This document shows positions 37,501 through 48,696 of a DNA stretch of 64,000 nt, in pieces (position 1 is the first letter of the stretch; each line of letters starts with the position of its first letter). The position numbers and the translations under genes are program-made. Under the pieces are notes generated by a model. That model ran no database searches and had not been told where the DNA came from. It was given only the letters and a program-made list of their open reading frames with translations. Source of the stretch: Nectonema munidae (Eukaryota; Nematomorpha; Nectonematoida; Nectonematidae); the NCBI GenBank assembly GCA_030549495.1, contig JAUIRK010000786.1, forward strand, positions 124,001 through 188,000, given 5' to 3'.

Positions 37501-40500
37501 AAGGATATACAATGGAAATACAATGATATATTCAAATCAAACTCAACTGTACTAGTAGGATTTGAAGATTTTGAAGTAAAAATTTGTTTATAAATATCTT
37601 CCAAATCGACACGTTCAAAATTAGTGTAGACCTTTTTTAATTTATTCCATTCGCATGCTATTTTCATATTAAGGAGCTTTTCTTGATCACTGATAGCTTT
37701 CCTGTTTTCAGATAAAATTAGATTAGATGTCGCACTCATCGATTTTTGTATTTTCCTCAGTTTAATCGGATTGCTAAGAATTTCTTTCTCATATTCTTTG
37801 CGTTTTGAATGTATTAAATTTAAAGGATCTTCAACCAAATTTTCAGCTTCATTAGATTTGTGTTTAAAATTATCGAAAATGCCATCTTAAAAATAAAAAA
37901 TGATAATGAATTTAGTGACAATTCATAGATCACACAGAAAAATATTCGTGAGTAAGGTTGTAAGGGGCGTGAGTAAAGTTGTAAGGGGGCGTGAGTAAAG
38001 TTGGTTAGATACTGGGTTTCGATAACTCAAGGTCTTGGGTTCAATCCCGCAACAAGCCTACTTTATTCATAGTTCGATTCAAGGGGCGCAAGTGTGCCTT
38101 CTCGATGAAAACACCACACGGTACCTCTACCTTGTACCTTACTTTTACACAGAAAAATAAGTAACGCGCAAAAAACAGAAAAGTAGTCTATACCTATAAA
38201 AAACAGCAGACAACTTGACATTACGAAAATTTATCGAATTTTTTTTGCCAAAATGTGGTATCCGTCAATTCCAGGAATAAAAATAGTAAATATATGTTGA
38301 ATTTATTGTATTCTATTTTTAAAGGTGATTTACAAATAAAAAATTTTGGAAATATAACATTATTTTATTCTCTTTTAATCGTGATAAAACTAGTCACTTT
38401 CATATTCGTATTAAAAATTTGGTGTTTGTAAAATAATAATGGAAGAGAACATTTCAGAAAAAAAATTAAAATGGAAATTACTATACTTTTAACTAGAATC
38501 CAAAATGATCGATTATAAATTATATCCGTTTTAATTAGTTTACTTTTCGTTGTGTACAAATCACTCGAATGCCTAAGCTCGTTTGTGTGGTTTTAACTAA
38601 AAAAATTTTAATTAAAATTATAAAAAGCTTAAAAATGCATATTCCCTTAAAAATTCAAAATACCTGTCTACTCCAATTTAATAACATAAAAGTAAGAAAA
38701 TTGAAAAGAGTTTTCCCATAAAACATAAAAAGGAATTTAACGATTATAAAACTTCTTTTGTCTATTATAGACATTTTTTGAAAAAAATAAAAAAAAAATT
38801 AAAAATTATTATCCACATAAGCAATGAGAATAGAAAAGGATATTATATCATGTTACTTTGAATAGTGGAACTCTCATTACTTTAACAGTAAATAAGTCCT
38901 AGTTTCTTATATAAAAAAGTACCTATATATATATATATGTACTATTTAGTTTTGGGCGTATGAGAAGATCCTTTAACATGCAATAATATGTGAAAGAACT
39001 TTATTTTCAACTTGATTTGTGGAAAGAAAAGGCCAATCTCCATTAAATAAAAATGAACGCTCAAAAAGACATATATACTTATACATGTTTACAGTTCAGT
39101 TTTATCCTATGATTATTTTGCGATCCCTTATGTTGAAGGTTGGGTAGTCATGGTTGTCACCATGATATGAGTATCTCCATCATAACTAAAGTTATAAGTT
39201 TTTTATATTTTATAGCTTTTCGATCAAAAGTTTCATTCTTGCAATCCGCAATGACAATTTTAGAGTCAATTATGCCATTTTAGAAATCAATAGCGTTACT
39301 TTTGTAACGTTTTCAACAAATTCACTTTTGCAATCTTTAAAGTTAATATAATTCATAACATATCGAATAGCATTTTTTTCATAACTCAATTCAGTTCTTT
39401 ACAAGGTTTATCAGTAATAAAAATTTATAAATCTTTTAGACTAAGATTCAAATATTTAGAGATATTGAACATTGAAACTTTATTGTTATGAATGAAGTTA
39501 GATATTCAGTGGTAACAAAAACAAAGAGAAAGTGTTCTTGCACGGAAAAACATCTATTTCATACAATTTAATTAAGATAGATTTAAAAGTAAATTAAATT
39601 ATCTAGAAATATCCTAAAACCACTAGTAGGCAATTTCCCTTCAATACAGAGTGAAGCGACTTTTTTCAGCTCATTTGAAATTTTATTGAAAACTTACAAA
39701 AAAACATCCAATTTCCATGTTGTATTGTTTATATTTTTTTTATTGTATATTTTTTGTTCTCCTTGACTTGTTGTATTTGTTTATATTTTTTTTATTGTAT
39801 ATTTTTTGTTCTCCTTGACCCCCAGATAAGTTTAATAAAAATATGAAATCATTTTTTACATTTCGGATTATGAGAAATATATATGAAATTTAGATTTAAA
39901 ATAATATTTTATTTGTTTATATACTAATACACAACATTCATGAATATCTCAATTTTTTCCTGCCTAGAAATTTAATTGATTCTCCATAACATAACCGATC
40001 CCCTTCCGACCTCTATGTAATAATCAACCCCTAGAAAACTCTCATCCACTCAGGGTGTTGATATCGACCACTTCGGGGACCCCTGGCCGAAATCATGCAT
40101 GGGTGCATATTATACACACCTTTTTATTTTACTAATAAAGTAAGTGGAATTTAAAATTAGCTTTTCCTCGCAATTCTTATATAAACAGACCATTTGATAA
40201 GAGGGAGGGAAAAAGGGGGTGCTGAGCCACCCCTCCCATGGGAACTCGCTTAAAGTATATAAATGTATACAGCAAAATCGAAAGTATAAGCTGCATCCCG
40301 TATTAGCTGTGGAGATGGAACTTTTTGAGGTGTATAATTTAGTTGTATAAGCTGCGCCATTCGCATTATATTGAATTAAAATTTTACCCTATAGATGGGT
40401 TTGATTTTTAAGGCTTATTATACAATTATTTTAATGCTTCATTTTTGGGCGAATTGTATAACTGAATAATTTTTAAATTGAAAGGATACAAAAGTTTTTA

Positions 40501-41458
40501 TTAGACGTTCGATCAGATTCAATAATGGAAAACTTTGTAACAAATTAAGTGATAATTATACATAAATAAAGTAAAAAAAACTTATATTTATTTCCTTGTT
40601 CTATCAGGTTTAACCGCACAGTCCTTCTATTTTCTTTTAATATACACATTTATAGTTTTTGTGTGTAGAATTGGGTTAAAATATCTTTAAAATGAATTTT
40701 GAATAGCTTTTTTGTTTGTTTTGGTGAAGATAACACCATTCTTAAAGCCTATGAAAAATAAATAGAAATGAACGATTATAATCCAAAATAGTTCAGATTC
40801 AAGAATTTGTTGGATTAAAAAAATTGTAATGGTTTTGATTATAGTAACATTATACCAAATTTAGATGAATAAATAAACTTATCCTAAAATGAAAAGGTGT
40901 CTAAACTCTATAAGCTGCAGGCAAAAATATAGCATTTTTATACGTATAAGCTGCAGTTTATAATCAGTATTTTACATTACAGTTTTTTATAGTCCAAAAG
41001 CCTTAGAATCAGCTTCTCATGTACGAAGATTTTATAACTTATGAATTTAGAAAATTATATTATCGAAAAGTTATTTTTATTTTTTACACTTACATAAAAA
41101 TTTTGTGTACAGATAATTCAACAATGTATTTTGATCATGAAAACTTACGTTTTCAACTGAAACAACGTAGAGAATTTTTTGATATTGAGGTACATTTATA
41201 TCAAATTAGTTAATGTCGTCTATTTTTTATGGGATGAAATTGATAAAAAAAAAAAAAAAGAAAGTTACTACGTTCTTGTTACAGCAGTGAAATAATGGAT
41301 TTTATCTTTTTTAAATGAAAAGTAAAAAACCTCTTGTGAACTTTTGATCAATATCTTCATTATCTTTCTTATCTTTAATTTGTTTTCCTAGTAGAAAGTC
41401 TTCATTAGTTGAAACATTTCGCATCCAATCCATTAAAATTGGATAAATAAAAAACGAG
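34549..41458 (-). CDS. CWC25: Pre-mRNA-splicing factor CWC25 homologue, N-terminal exon not found
   Basis: Nuclear spliceosome factor that joins the activated complex for the first splicing step. Exons (minus): 41458-41331, 37885-37553, 34999-34969 (31 nt, tentative), 34848-34687, 34636-34549 (stop TAA). Phases agree at each junction. Exon 41458 has MDWMRNVSTNEDFLLGKQI, matching LDWMYQGP...DEYLLGRPI of human CWC25. Exon 37885 has LVEDPLNLIHSKRKEYEKEI and LSNPIKLRKIQ, matching the EDPLFIIRKK...NNPVKMKKIKE block. Exon 34848 has MQANAAWREEDRKFEVEK and EKLHHDSKTNSFIK, matching the C-terminal MMENARWREEE...LDSRSGRFIH block. The CIR-type N terminus (KSWHP motif) must lie upstream of 41458 but I could not find it. 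The Lys/Ser-rich linker of vertebrates is much shorter here. The first recovered exon opens with hydrophobic text unlike the family, so its 5' boundary is uncertain. Confidence 0.8.
35186..35205 (+). mobile_element. hAT terminus, partner end unresolved
   Basis: CAGTGGTTCTCAACCTTTTC is a hAT terminal motif common in animal genomes. The opposite end and target duplication were not found in the next kilobase. It lies in a CWC25 intron. Confidence 0.5.
35804..36188 (+). mobile_element. Mini-Merlin element, 385 bp, 8-bp target duplication
   Basis: Inverted ends GGTACTTTCCTGTTATCGCC (continuing CCACCACCC) and the reverse complement at the right are almost identical over 29 bp. Both sides carry TAAAATTT (35796-35803 and 36189-36196), a perfect 8-bp duplication. 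The inside keeps a 51-codon open frame (35941-36096) that resembles the C-terminal end of Merlin/IS1016-type transposases. GG-starting ends and 8-bp duplications fit Merlin. Internally deleted, so non-autonomous. Confidence 0.8.
35941..36096 (+). pseudogene. C-terminal remnant of a Merlin-like transposase
   Basis: Open from ATG to TAA, 51 codons: KMLSGYLAEFLWRHSSW then NMFDAILFDMIEFYPP. The YLAEFLWRH followed by a short helix and YPP resembles the tail of the DDE domain (after the last acidic residue) in Merlin and ISXO2-like transposases. The upstream catalytic part is missing from the element. Confidence 0.6.
36804..37328. mobile_element. hAT MITE, 525 bp, with 8-bp target duplication and poly-C runs
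   Basis: Ends are CAGAGGCGTAAC on the left and, in reverse complement, CAGAGGCGTAGCCAG on the right. Flanks CTTTCGAG (36796-36803) and CTTTGGAG (37329-37336) form an 8-bp target duplication with one difference. Poly-C runs of 20 (37257-37276) and 13 (37290-37302) lie near the right end. No transposase text recognised. It lies in a CWC25 intron. Confidence 0.85.
37965..38140 (+). mobile_element. tRNA-derived SINE, family 1, copy 1
   Basis: GTGAGTAAAGTTGGTTAGAT, then TGGGTTTCGATAACTCA (5-bp anticodon-like stem, 7-nt loop TTCGATA), then GGGTTCAATCCCGC (B box), then a body with AGTTCGATTC and TGTGCCTTCTCGATGAAAAC. The first about 25 nt are duplicated at the 5' side. Nearly identical to 54522-54670. 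Confidence 0.8.
39720..39819. repeat. Direct repeat, about 49 bp x 2
   Basis: TTGTATTGTTTATATTTTTT at 39720 and TTGTATTTGTTTATATTTTT at 39771 both continue to TTTTTTGTTCTCCTTGAC. The copies are almost identical and adjacent. Confidence 0.9.
40280..40960. repeat. Cluster of four TATAAGCTGC motifs
   Basis: TATAAGCTGC occurs near 40290, 40352, 40909 and 40945, all in the same orientation, with different flanks. They may mark worn ends of an unnamed small element. Confidence 0.5.
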
Positions 41459-41823
41459 CTACAAAAATAAGGATCAATAATAAATAGAGATAACTATGTA
41501 AAACTTAACCTACATATAATTCTTGAGTTTCTTATTCAGAAAAAAATTCTAATCAAGCTATTTAAAATTAAAAATATATTTTTTTAGTACAAATAATGTC
41601 TACCCGAGACAAATATTTTTTAAAAAATTTTACTATTTTTTAGCATAATTACATTTATCTACAAATTTTAGAACTAAAATATTAAAATTACACAAAAAAT
41701 TAGAAAAAATGAGCAAATTATTTAATGTTATAAAGCTTTTTCCAATATACGTTTTATTTTTTTGGATATCTAATTAAAATTTAGTAAAAATAATTAATTA
41801 AACAAAATTTCTTTATTTATTGA

Positions 41824-44400
41824 TTGTTATTTTCACAACTTGTAAGACACGGGAGAAAAACATCCATTCTCAATACACCATTGTACCAATTTTTTAACTC
41901 TAACTACATCTTCACTCTTATCCACTCCACTACTACGCCACTAATCTTCTGTTCTCTTTACTCACAACCGTCTTCTTTACATCCCATTCCTGATCGTTTT
42001 GATAACGTATTGACCCAAATAAAAACCACATTAACGAAAGTTTTTTCCTCATTATTTCTACAGACCTAAATGCACGCTAATATTAATGGGATGCAAAACA
42101 AAATCTTCGTGGTTTGCAAACCCTCAATTTTCTTTTAGCTGATTCTAACACATCGCCAACTTTTCAACGAAAAGATCTAGACAAAATATATCAATCCCAC
42201 AATGACATTACCATCATCTCAAATGAAACCATTAAAATCATAAAAAATTGGTAGATTTGTGAAACACCCTCAGCTTCAGACCACTCGTTTATATCTTTCC
42301 AAGTCAATCTTAATGTACACAAAAAGATCTAGCACAACCACCCCATTGACAAACACATTTTCTGGACAGCTTTCCTAAAAACCCTACAATCAAAACTATA
42401 TAATACCGAAATGAAAACCAACACAACATCAGAACTAGAGAAATCAGGCATATCCTTCAAAAAACAGTGACAACTTCTATTCTCATTTCTACTCAAAACA
42501 ACTCATTTCCATAAACCAAAAACGCCTATTTCTGAAACTCCCACCTGAACAACCTTAAACAACTAAAACGTTACTCAAAAATTATAAGAAAAATAACACA
42601 CATGATAAATTCAACATCACTTCCAACTGAAAAACTCATACAAAAGTCTTTTCTCTTTTTCTACTTCTGAGCAAAACGAAAACGTCAAAAAATCCCTTTC
42701 CCTACTAAAACAAATCCAATTCAAAGCGCAACAATACAAAATTTCCTTTAACCATAATAAATGCTACTTAATTGATTTCACACGCAAAAGAATTAAACCT
42801 TTACCCATGCAACTTAACACAACAAACAAATTAAATCTACAGAACCAAGTAAAATATTTTGGGCTCACTTTCCAACCGAACTTAAAATTCTCTACTCACT
42901 TCAAAAGCACTTCACAAAAATTAGTCAAAAGCCTTTTCTCTCTTAAAAACGCAATTTCTTACAAATGGGGACTTTCTCCAAAAATCACAAAGTTCATTTA
43001 TAAAAGTTATATTTTCCTTGTCCCTAAATATGGAATTCTTTCATGGGGCTTAGAGTTGAAAGATCAGACATCCCTTACTCATTTTAACAAAATTCATCTT
43101 CTGTGTCTCCTTTCTATCACCAATGCCTATCACACTACACCAACTACAAAACTTGAATTATTGACTAACACGCTACCCCTTCATCTCAATCTAAAGAAAA
43201 CGCTCCTCAAAAATTAGCTAATAACTTTCTGCTCTACACTCCCACCACATCCTTTCACCAACCTATACACAACCCAAACATCCCAATCACTGCAGTACTA
43301 CAATTCCTTATTAATTCAGTTTGCTCCTAACAAAACATCTTATCAAGTGCTACCACTTCACCAAATCGAGTTCATCCATCCTTCTTTGTCTCCTCCTTAC
43401 ATCACTAACATCTGTCACCATAGATATCTTGCCCTAAACTCTATAGCTCACCAACTTACAACAAATACTATCAGCTCGTTTTCAATTTTAACTGACGGTT
43501 CCAAATCACAACATCGCTCTTCAGCTGCATGGGCATTCTTCCTACAAAACACAAAAAACCCATTCCTTATCCAACACAGAAATCTAGATCCAGAAATCAC
43601 TGCACCCGAAACAGAAATTCACGCTGTATTACTATCCTGCAACATACTTCTTAATAACATAAGTTCTTTTTCTACCTCCTTCAAATATATCACTTTTTTC
43701 ACAGACACGCAAAATTTAATAAATGATCTAAAATTTGAAAACAAAATCTCACACTCAACTTATAGTTTAGCAAGCAAACTTATTCACCTATCTAATCACT
43801 TTGAATTAAAAATCGTCTAGTGCCCAGCTCATTCCATCTGTTTCGAAAACTACCTTGTCGATTAGGTTGCAAAATCAAGAATTTCCTATTCACAGATCCT
43901 ACCCCTATTTTCTCTACCCAGCCCTTGTTATGCATACTTCTTCAAATTCAAACTTCACTCAGACTCTTTCTGTCGTTTTAGCTGGTCCGTACATTGAAAC
44001 ACCTATACATATTCTCCTTTATTGTCCAATATTTCATTCTTACCAACACCAACTCCGTGAAAAAAGCCGCTATTTTTTAAAGATATTCCATCCTCTCTAC
44101 ATGATCTTCTACAACACGCATTACTCATAAAACATCTCTCTCTTTTCATAACCACACTCGAACCAATACGCTCTGCAAACCAAACACTCATTCCTCCGCC
44201 AAATATCTAATCACAATAAGCCATTATCATCACTAACCCATACATTCTACAAGACAGTCTAGTGTCTACAGCCATGAAAATCTTCCAAATTTTTCTTTTC
44301 TATTTCAGAAAGACCCACAAAGACTAAACTTACACTTTGAAGACTAAATTCCAGCAGACTTGCAAGCATATCAGCTCAAGCTGGAAAGTGATTAGAAATC
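41824..44400 (+). mobile_element. LINE retrotransposon with APE, RT and RNase H remnants, copy B
   Basis: Fragments in LINE order: APE endonuclease text HPIPDRFDNVLTQIKTTL then SSLLICTDLNA-like (about 41980-42075); the distal RT/thumb region VKYFGLTFQPNLKFSTHF, SLFSLKNAISYKWGLSPKI, PKYGILSWG (42850-43060); and an RNase H domain at 43480-43830 with its acidic residues in ILTDGS, PETEIHAVL and TFFTDTQN, then CPAHS. The order APE-RT-RNase H suggests the I group. The palm of the RT is broken. Coding strand is conspicuously poor in G. A short 3' copy lies at 22380-23370. Confidence 0.82.
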
Positions 44401-45160
44401 TCCATACCTACCAACCTACCTCTATAATATATTATTATAAAATTACAAAATAATTTTTTGATCTGAAAATATTTTTATTCTAACAAATAGATTTATTAAG
44501 ATATTTTTAGAATTTGGCAACACTAAGGTTGAATTCATTAAGTAGATGGATGTAGCGTAAATATTGTAAAGAAATACGCGTATATATTATAAAATATTAT
44601 AAAAGAGGCTTAAAGTAGGTCCAAAATTCAATACTTTTCTCAAAGTAGGATTAATGAAATATGTAGAAAGTTTTAAGTTTTTTTCTTTCTTTACTTGTAT
44701 TTCTTGTCTGCATAATGTAATTCAGCATCCTGTTCAGATATATATCGGTAGGACTTTTTACCCAAATATACCCACACCCAAATACACACAAATATGTTCT
44801 TTATTTACAAATAAGAATTTGAAATTAAAAATAATATTAAATAAATGCTTAAAATAAAAAGATACACGGATATTTAAGTTTGAACGAGAGCTGGTAATAG
44901 AGTATTGTTATATATATTTATGTCTCCCATTTTCTTCCTAGGCCACATATTTTAGTAATTAGAGAGAGAGAGAATTTTATTATAAAAAAAGAGAGTTCAC
45001 AAAAATATTAAAGTGGAGCAAACAATGTGCATATATGTTAATATTTTGAATTAGATTTTTCCAGCTGAATATATAAAAAAAATTTTTTTTTAAAAACCAA
45101 CAAGTATAGCTTAAAAGTTCACATGGAAAACAAAAGGTAAAGTCTAGATTAGATTATATT
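44401..45160. other. Intergenic, no gene supported
   Basis: AT-rich. A short (GA)n microsatellite is near 44960-44975. Confidence 0.4.
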
Positions 45161-45450
45161 TTATATGTACTCAGAAGATGATTTTTTTTTAAATGAAAGT
45201 AATGACATGGATACATTTTCAAAGAGATGCACATTATCATTATAAAATTCATTAACTTTTTTTATTAAAGAAATACTTGATCCTTTTAGTCTATAGGTAA
45301 TTTTTAAAGGTTTATGAGAGTTCCTAGTGTTATGTGAAAGATTTTCCCTATATCTTATCAGTGGCCCGAAAACATTCTGTAAACAACCATTGAAATATTT
45401 ATAGAGAAATACTCCAACCCTTTGTTTAAAAATATCTTCCACTTTCAATA
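45161..45450 (-). mobile_element. Jockey/CR1-like LINE, C-terminal fragment
   Basis: A minus-strand open frame of 95 codons contains VEDIFKQRVGVFLYKYFNG, LIRYRENLSHNTRNSHKPLK and an end resembling the region after the RT in CR1/Jockey LINEs (KLQVGCFMYK...HNTRQ type). The rest of the element is absent. Confidence 0.65.
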
Positions 45451-45504
45451 ATTCATTCTGAATAAAAATCTATTTTGTGTTATCAAGCTTACTATTATAA
45501 AATA

Positions 45505-46317
45505 CAGTAAAACCTCGTTATCTCGAATTTGAAGGGACTAAACAAAAACTTCGAGATATCCAAAATATCAAGAAAACTATTATCAAGTCCATTTTTTGAA
45601 AAATAAGTATCGACCGGTATGTCTTTTGTCTGCTTGTTAGATCTAAAGTAACTGCTAAAATAAACAGATCCTGATATCTTTTTAAAGTGCATTTTATTTT
45701 AAATCAACGTCAGGAAGTCGGACTCAAGGAAACAGAAAGTCCAAAAAATGGTAGATGATTTGATGAAGGCATAAAAAAATGGAAATCCATGATCATCACA
45801 CATCGTATGCCTAGTTTTACATCACTTCTCTAAGCAGCTTTGATGATGTTGACATATTACTTTCATTAAGATTTTCATTACAAACTTAATTTATTGAAGA
45901 AAAATATGGCAACAATTTTTCCATAAATAAAATTTTAAACACTGAAATTTATTGGGGAGAAGGGGGAGAGGAGCAAAATGGGGTTTTGCCCCCTAGGAAA
46001 ACATTAGGTGGAGGGGAGGGGGAAAGGGTCCCTGATGTATTGCTGCAATATTGCTAGAGAACATTTATTTTTTATTATTTAGTGTTTTGTTGTAAATGAT
46101 TATTTACGTATGTAAAAAGTTGGAGATAAACATAGTAAATTTGATGCTTGTAACAATTAAATACTTCGAGATATCCGGGTTATTCAAGATATCAGAGTTC
46201 GAGATAACCAAACTTATTTACATGTAATGTATAGGGAAAAAAGTTCGTACCATAAAAGAACTTCGAGATAACCGATACTTCGAGATATCACATGTTCGAG
46301 ATATCGAAGTTTCACTG
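45505..46317. mobile_element. pogo/Tigger-type element, 813 bp, TA-flanked
   Basis: Ends CAGTAAAACCTCGTTATCTC and, in reverse complement, CAGTGAAACTTCGATATCTC; TA on both sides. The subterminal 160 bp on the right carry six copies of CGAGATA, some on each strand, likely transposase-binding sites. Internal sequence has no transposase. GC-richer 45955-46040 may be a nested piece. Confidence 0.8.
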
Positions 46318-46777
46318 TAATTATATTATTTAGAAATAATTTTAATATTTTAAGTTATAAAACAATTTTAATTAAAAAAAAATAGAATATCTATAAAATT
46401 AGCTAAATGAACTTTATAAATCTACATATAAAATACTTAATTGCCTAACTTTCTTTATACTTGAGAGTTTTGATAACATGAGCAAACCCAAATAAAAAAT
46501 TTTAATAAAACTTTTTATAATACGCCAGATTGAAATAATATCAACGGTTTTATTAGTTTTTTAAGAACTGAAAATAATTTTAATATCTCTAAAATGATCG
46601 ATTTCACATGCCTAATTTGTATTTTCAATATGTATGAAATTTGTATTTTCCTTTTTAATATATCCTACTTCAATTCTTTCTATAACTTAATCTATACATA
46701 GATATATTGATAATTTTTTTTACGTCATTTTTTCTTTTGATTCTCTAGTAATTGGTGTTATACATCTACATGGAAGT

Positions 46778-47041
46778 CAGTGCCCGCGCTAAGCAAAAAT
46801 TTTAGGGTGGGGCGCTAATTTTTGAACTAAATCTATTTCAAGGCGAAAAGAAAACATATGATGTATTTGTCAAGCCATATCTATACAGATTACATTTTCA
46901 TGAAAGAAATTATCATGAATGTTAGATGTTTGACATTTTTTTAGGGTAATGAAAAAAATTTTAAGGGAGCTTGAAAATTAGCTGGGGGGCTTGAGAAATA
47001 GGGGGGGGGGCTTGTGCCCCAAAATTTAATAGGTAGCGCTT
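46778..47041. mobile_element. hAT MITE, same family as 25648-25982
   Basis: Left end CAGTGCCCGCGCTAAG matches the family terminus. The right end keeps TAGCGCT only, the outermost bases being lost. TTTTAGGG after the left end and a G run (47001-47010) before the right end match the other copy. Confidence 0.7.
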
Positions 47042-48690
47042 CGTATGAGATATGATTTACTCTAATGCCTATAATGTGATAATGGCGGACCTTGTTTTTC
47101 TGTAAAAAAATAAAATCTCTTGCAAAGTATTAATATTTTAATTTAACTTATATATTGTGTTTACCTATAAGAAATTGCTCTACCTAATGTGAACTCTAAA
47201 TAAGGAAGATAATATTTTCGAATCCAAATACAGCCTCCTCCAATATATCATTAGTAGGGGTAAAGTTTAACTAATGGCAATGTGAACTAATTTAAACCAT
47301 TAGATCTTAAGAAAACAAGCCAATAATTAAGGCAATATAGGTTACTTTTACTGTAGTCAAATGAGTACAGGGGTCCTAATGTGTTAGAGTCAATCTTACT
47401 TAGAGGCAAACCTAGTATTTTCCATTATCCACAATATCATAAAAGGCGATTTTAAATATCTTCAATCTATAACGCTATACTTTAACCTCTATTTCATAAA
47501 CCATTTTGGAAAAAAATTTAACTTGACCAATCTAGACTCATTATTTCCCATTAAACATAATTATAAAATCCGTGAGACTTCCTATACCAAACTCTTTCAA
47601 TCTAGCAATCTTACGTTAAACATTCATCTAAAACTGCAAAAATTAGGGTTAAAAAGAACAATAATTCAGTTGAGAAATATTCCTTTAAATTATAATCACA
47701 TTTAATTATTTTGAAATAGTAGAGCAAAATATGTGTTTACCCTTTTTTCTAATAACATTTGGCCATGAATACCACTCAGTATCTGGAAACCCTATAATCC
47801 TGAAAAATTGTTAAATCCCAAATATTCAATAAACGCTGTGTTTTTAATTTTTTACTTCAATTTTTTTTTAGAACTTAGCAACTTTGAGAATTTGATTATT
47901 GAACATTTTAACCGAACGCTAATTACTCTTTTGCGGAACCCAAAGTATCTTTGGAACTGCCAGTGTATGCTAATTATTGTCAAATTTTGAAAATGATTTT
48001 TAGGGATTTTTTGAATAATTTATTATAGGTATATTTTACGTTTTCTAGTAAGCCATTCAGCAAAGCTAACAGATAATTTCAAAGGCATCATTTTTTACTT
48101 TTTAAATCTCAAAATTTTTGTAATCTTTTTGATGAAATGAACAACGTGTCGGCGGGTTCACTTACGACTGCATAGTGTTTGGTGCACGACTTGGTTATTA
48201 GATTAGCATAGTATGATAATGTTAAGAATCTAACGATCAGTTTTTCCAATTTTCCATGTGAATAAGCTTGACGATAGTTTCAAACTTCCGCAAATGGTCC
48301 TAATCAACTTATTTATGTGCTATTTTTCTTCTCTTGCAATATTTTTTCTGTGTTTAGGTTTGATTACGCATAGATGCTCCCTCAAAGTGAAAAACCTTTC
48401 AGAGCAAGTTATGAGTTTTGGATTCGTTCTTTTGAATCAATGCACATGCGACTTAAAACTTTTAATTCACTCATCTGCCCCCGTAACCTCCTTTTTTTGT
48501 ATTTAAAATATAAAAAAATCATGTATTTTAAAGTTATTTTGTTCTCTACCTCATGATAAAGTCAGAGATTTTTCTCACTTTTTATGATTTTTTAACTTTT
48601 ATAATGATACCTGCTTTTATGAGCATGAATAACCCCCTTCTTTAAAAAAACTCTTCCTTAATTTAAATCGAATGGGTACTTAGTAACGGT
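47042..48690. other. 5' flank of BBS1, nothing recognised
   Basis: AT-rich. The first BBS1 exon with the start codon should be here or further upstream but was not identified. Open frames of 60-82 codons match nothing I know. Confidence 0.4.
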
Positions 48691-48696
48691 TTGAAG

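Larger units (their letters stand above)
38141..41018. other. CWC25 intron, mostly without recognised features
   Basis: AT-rich intron between exons 41458-41331 and 37885-37553. It holds a direct repeat at 39720-39819 and a cluster of TATAAGCTGC motifs at 40280-40960, reported separately. TA microsatellite at 38925-38939. Confidence 0.5.
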
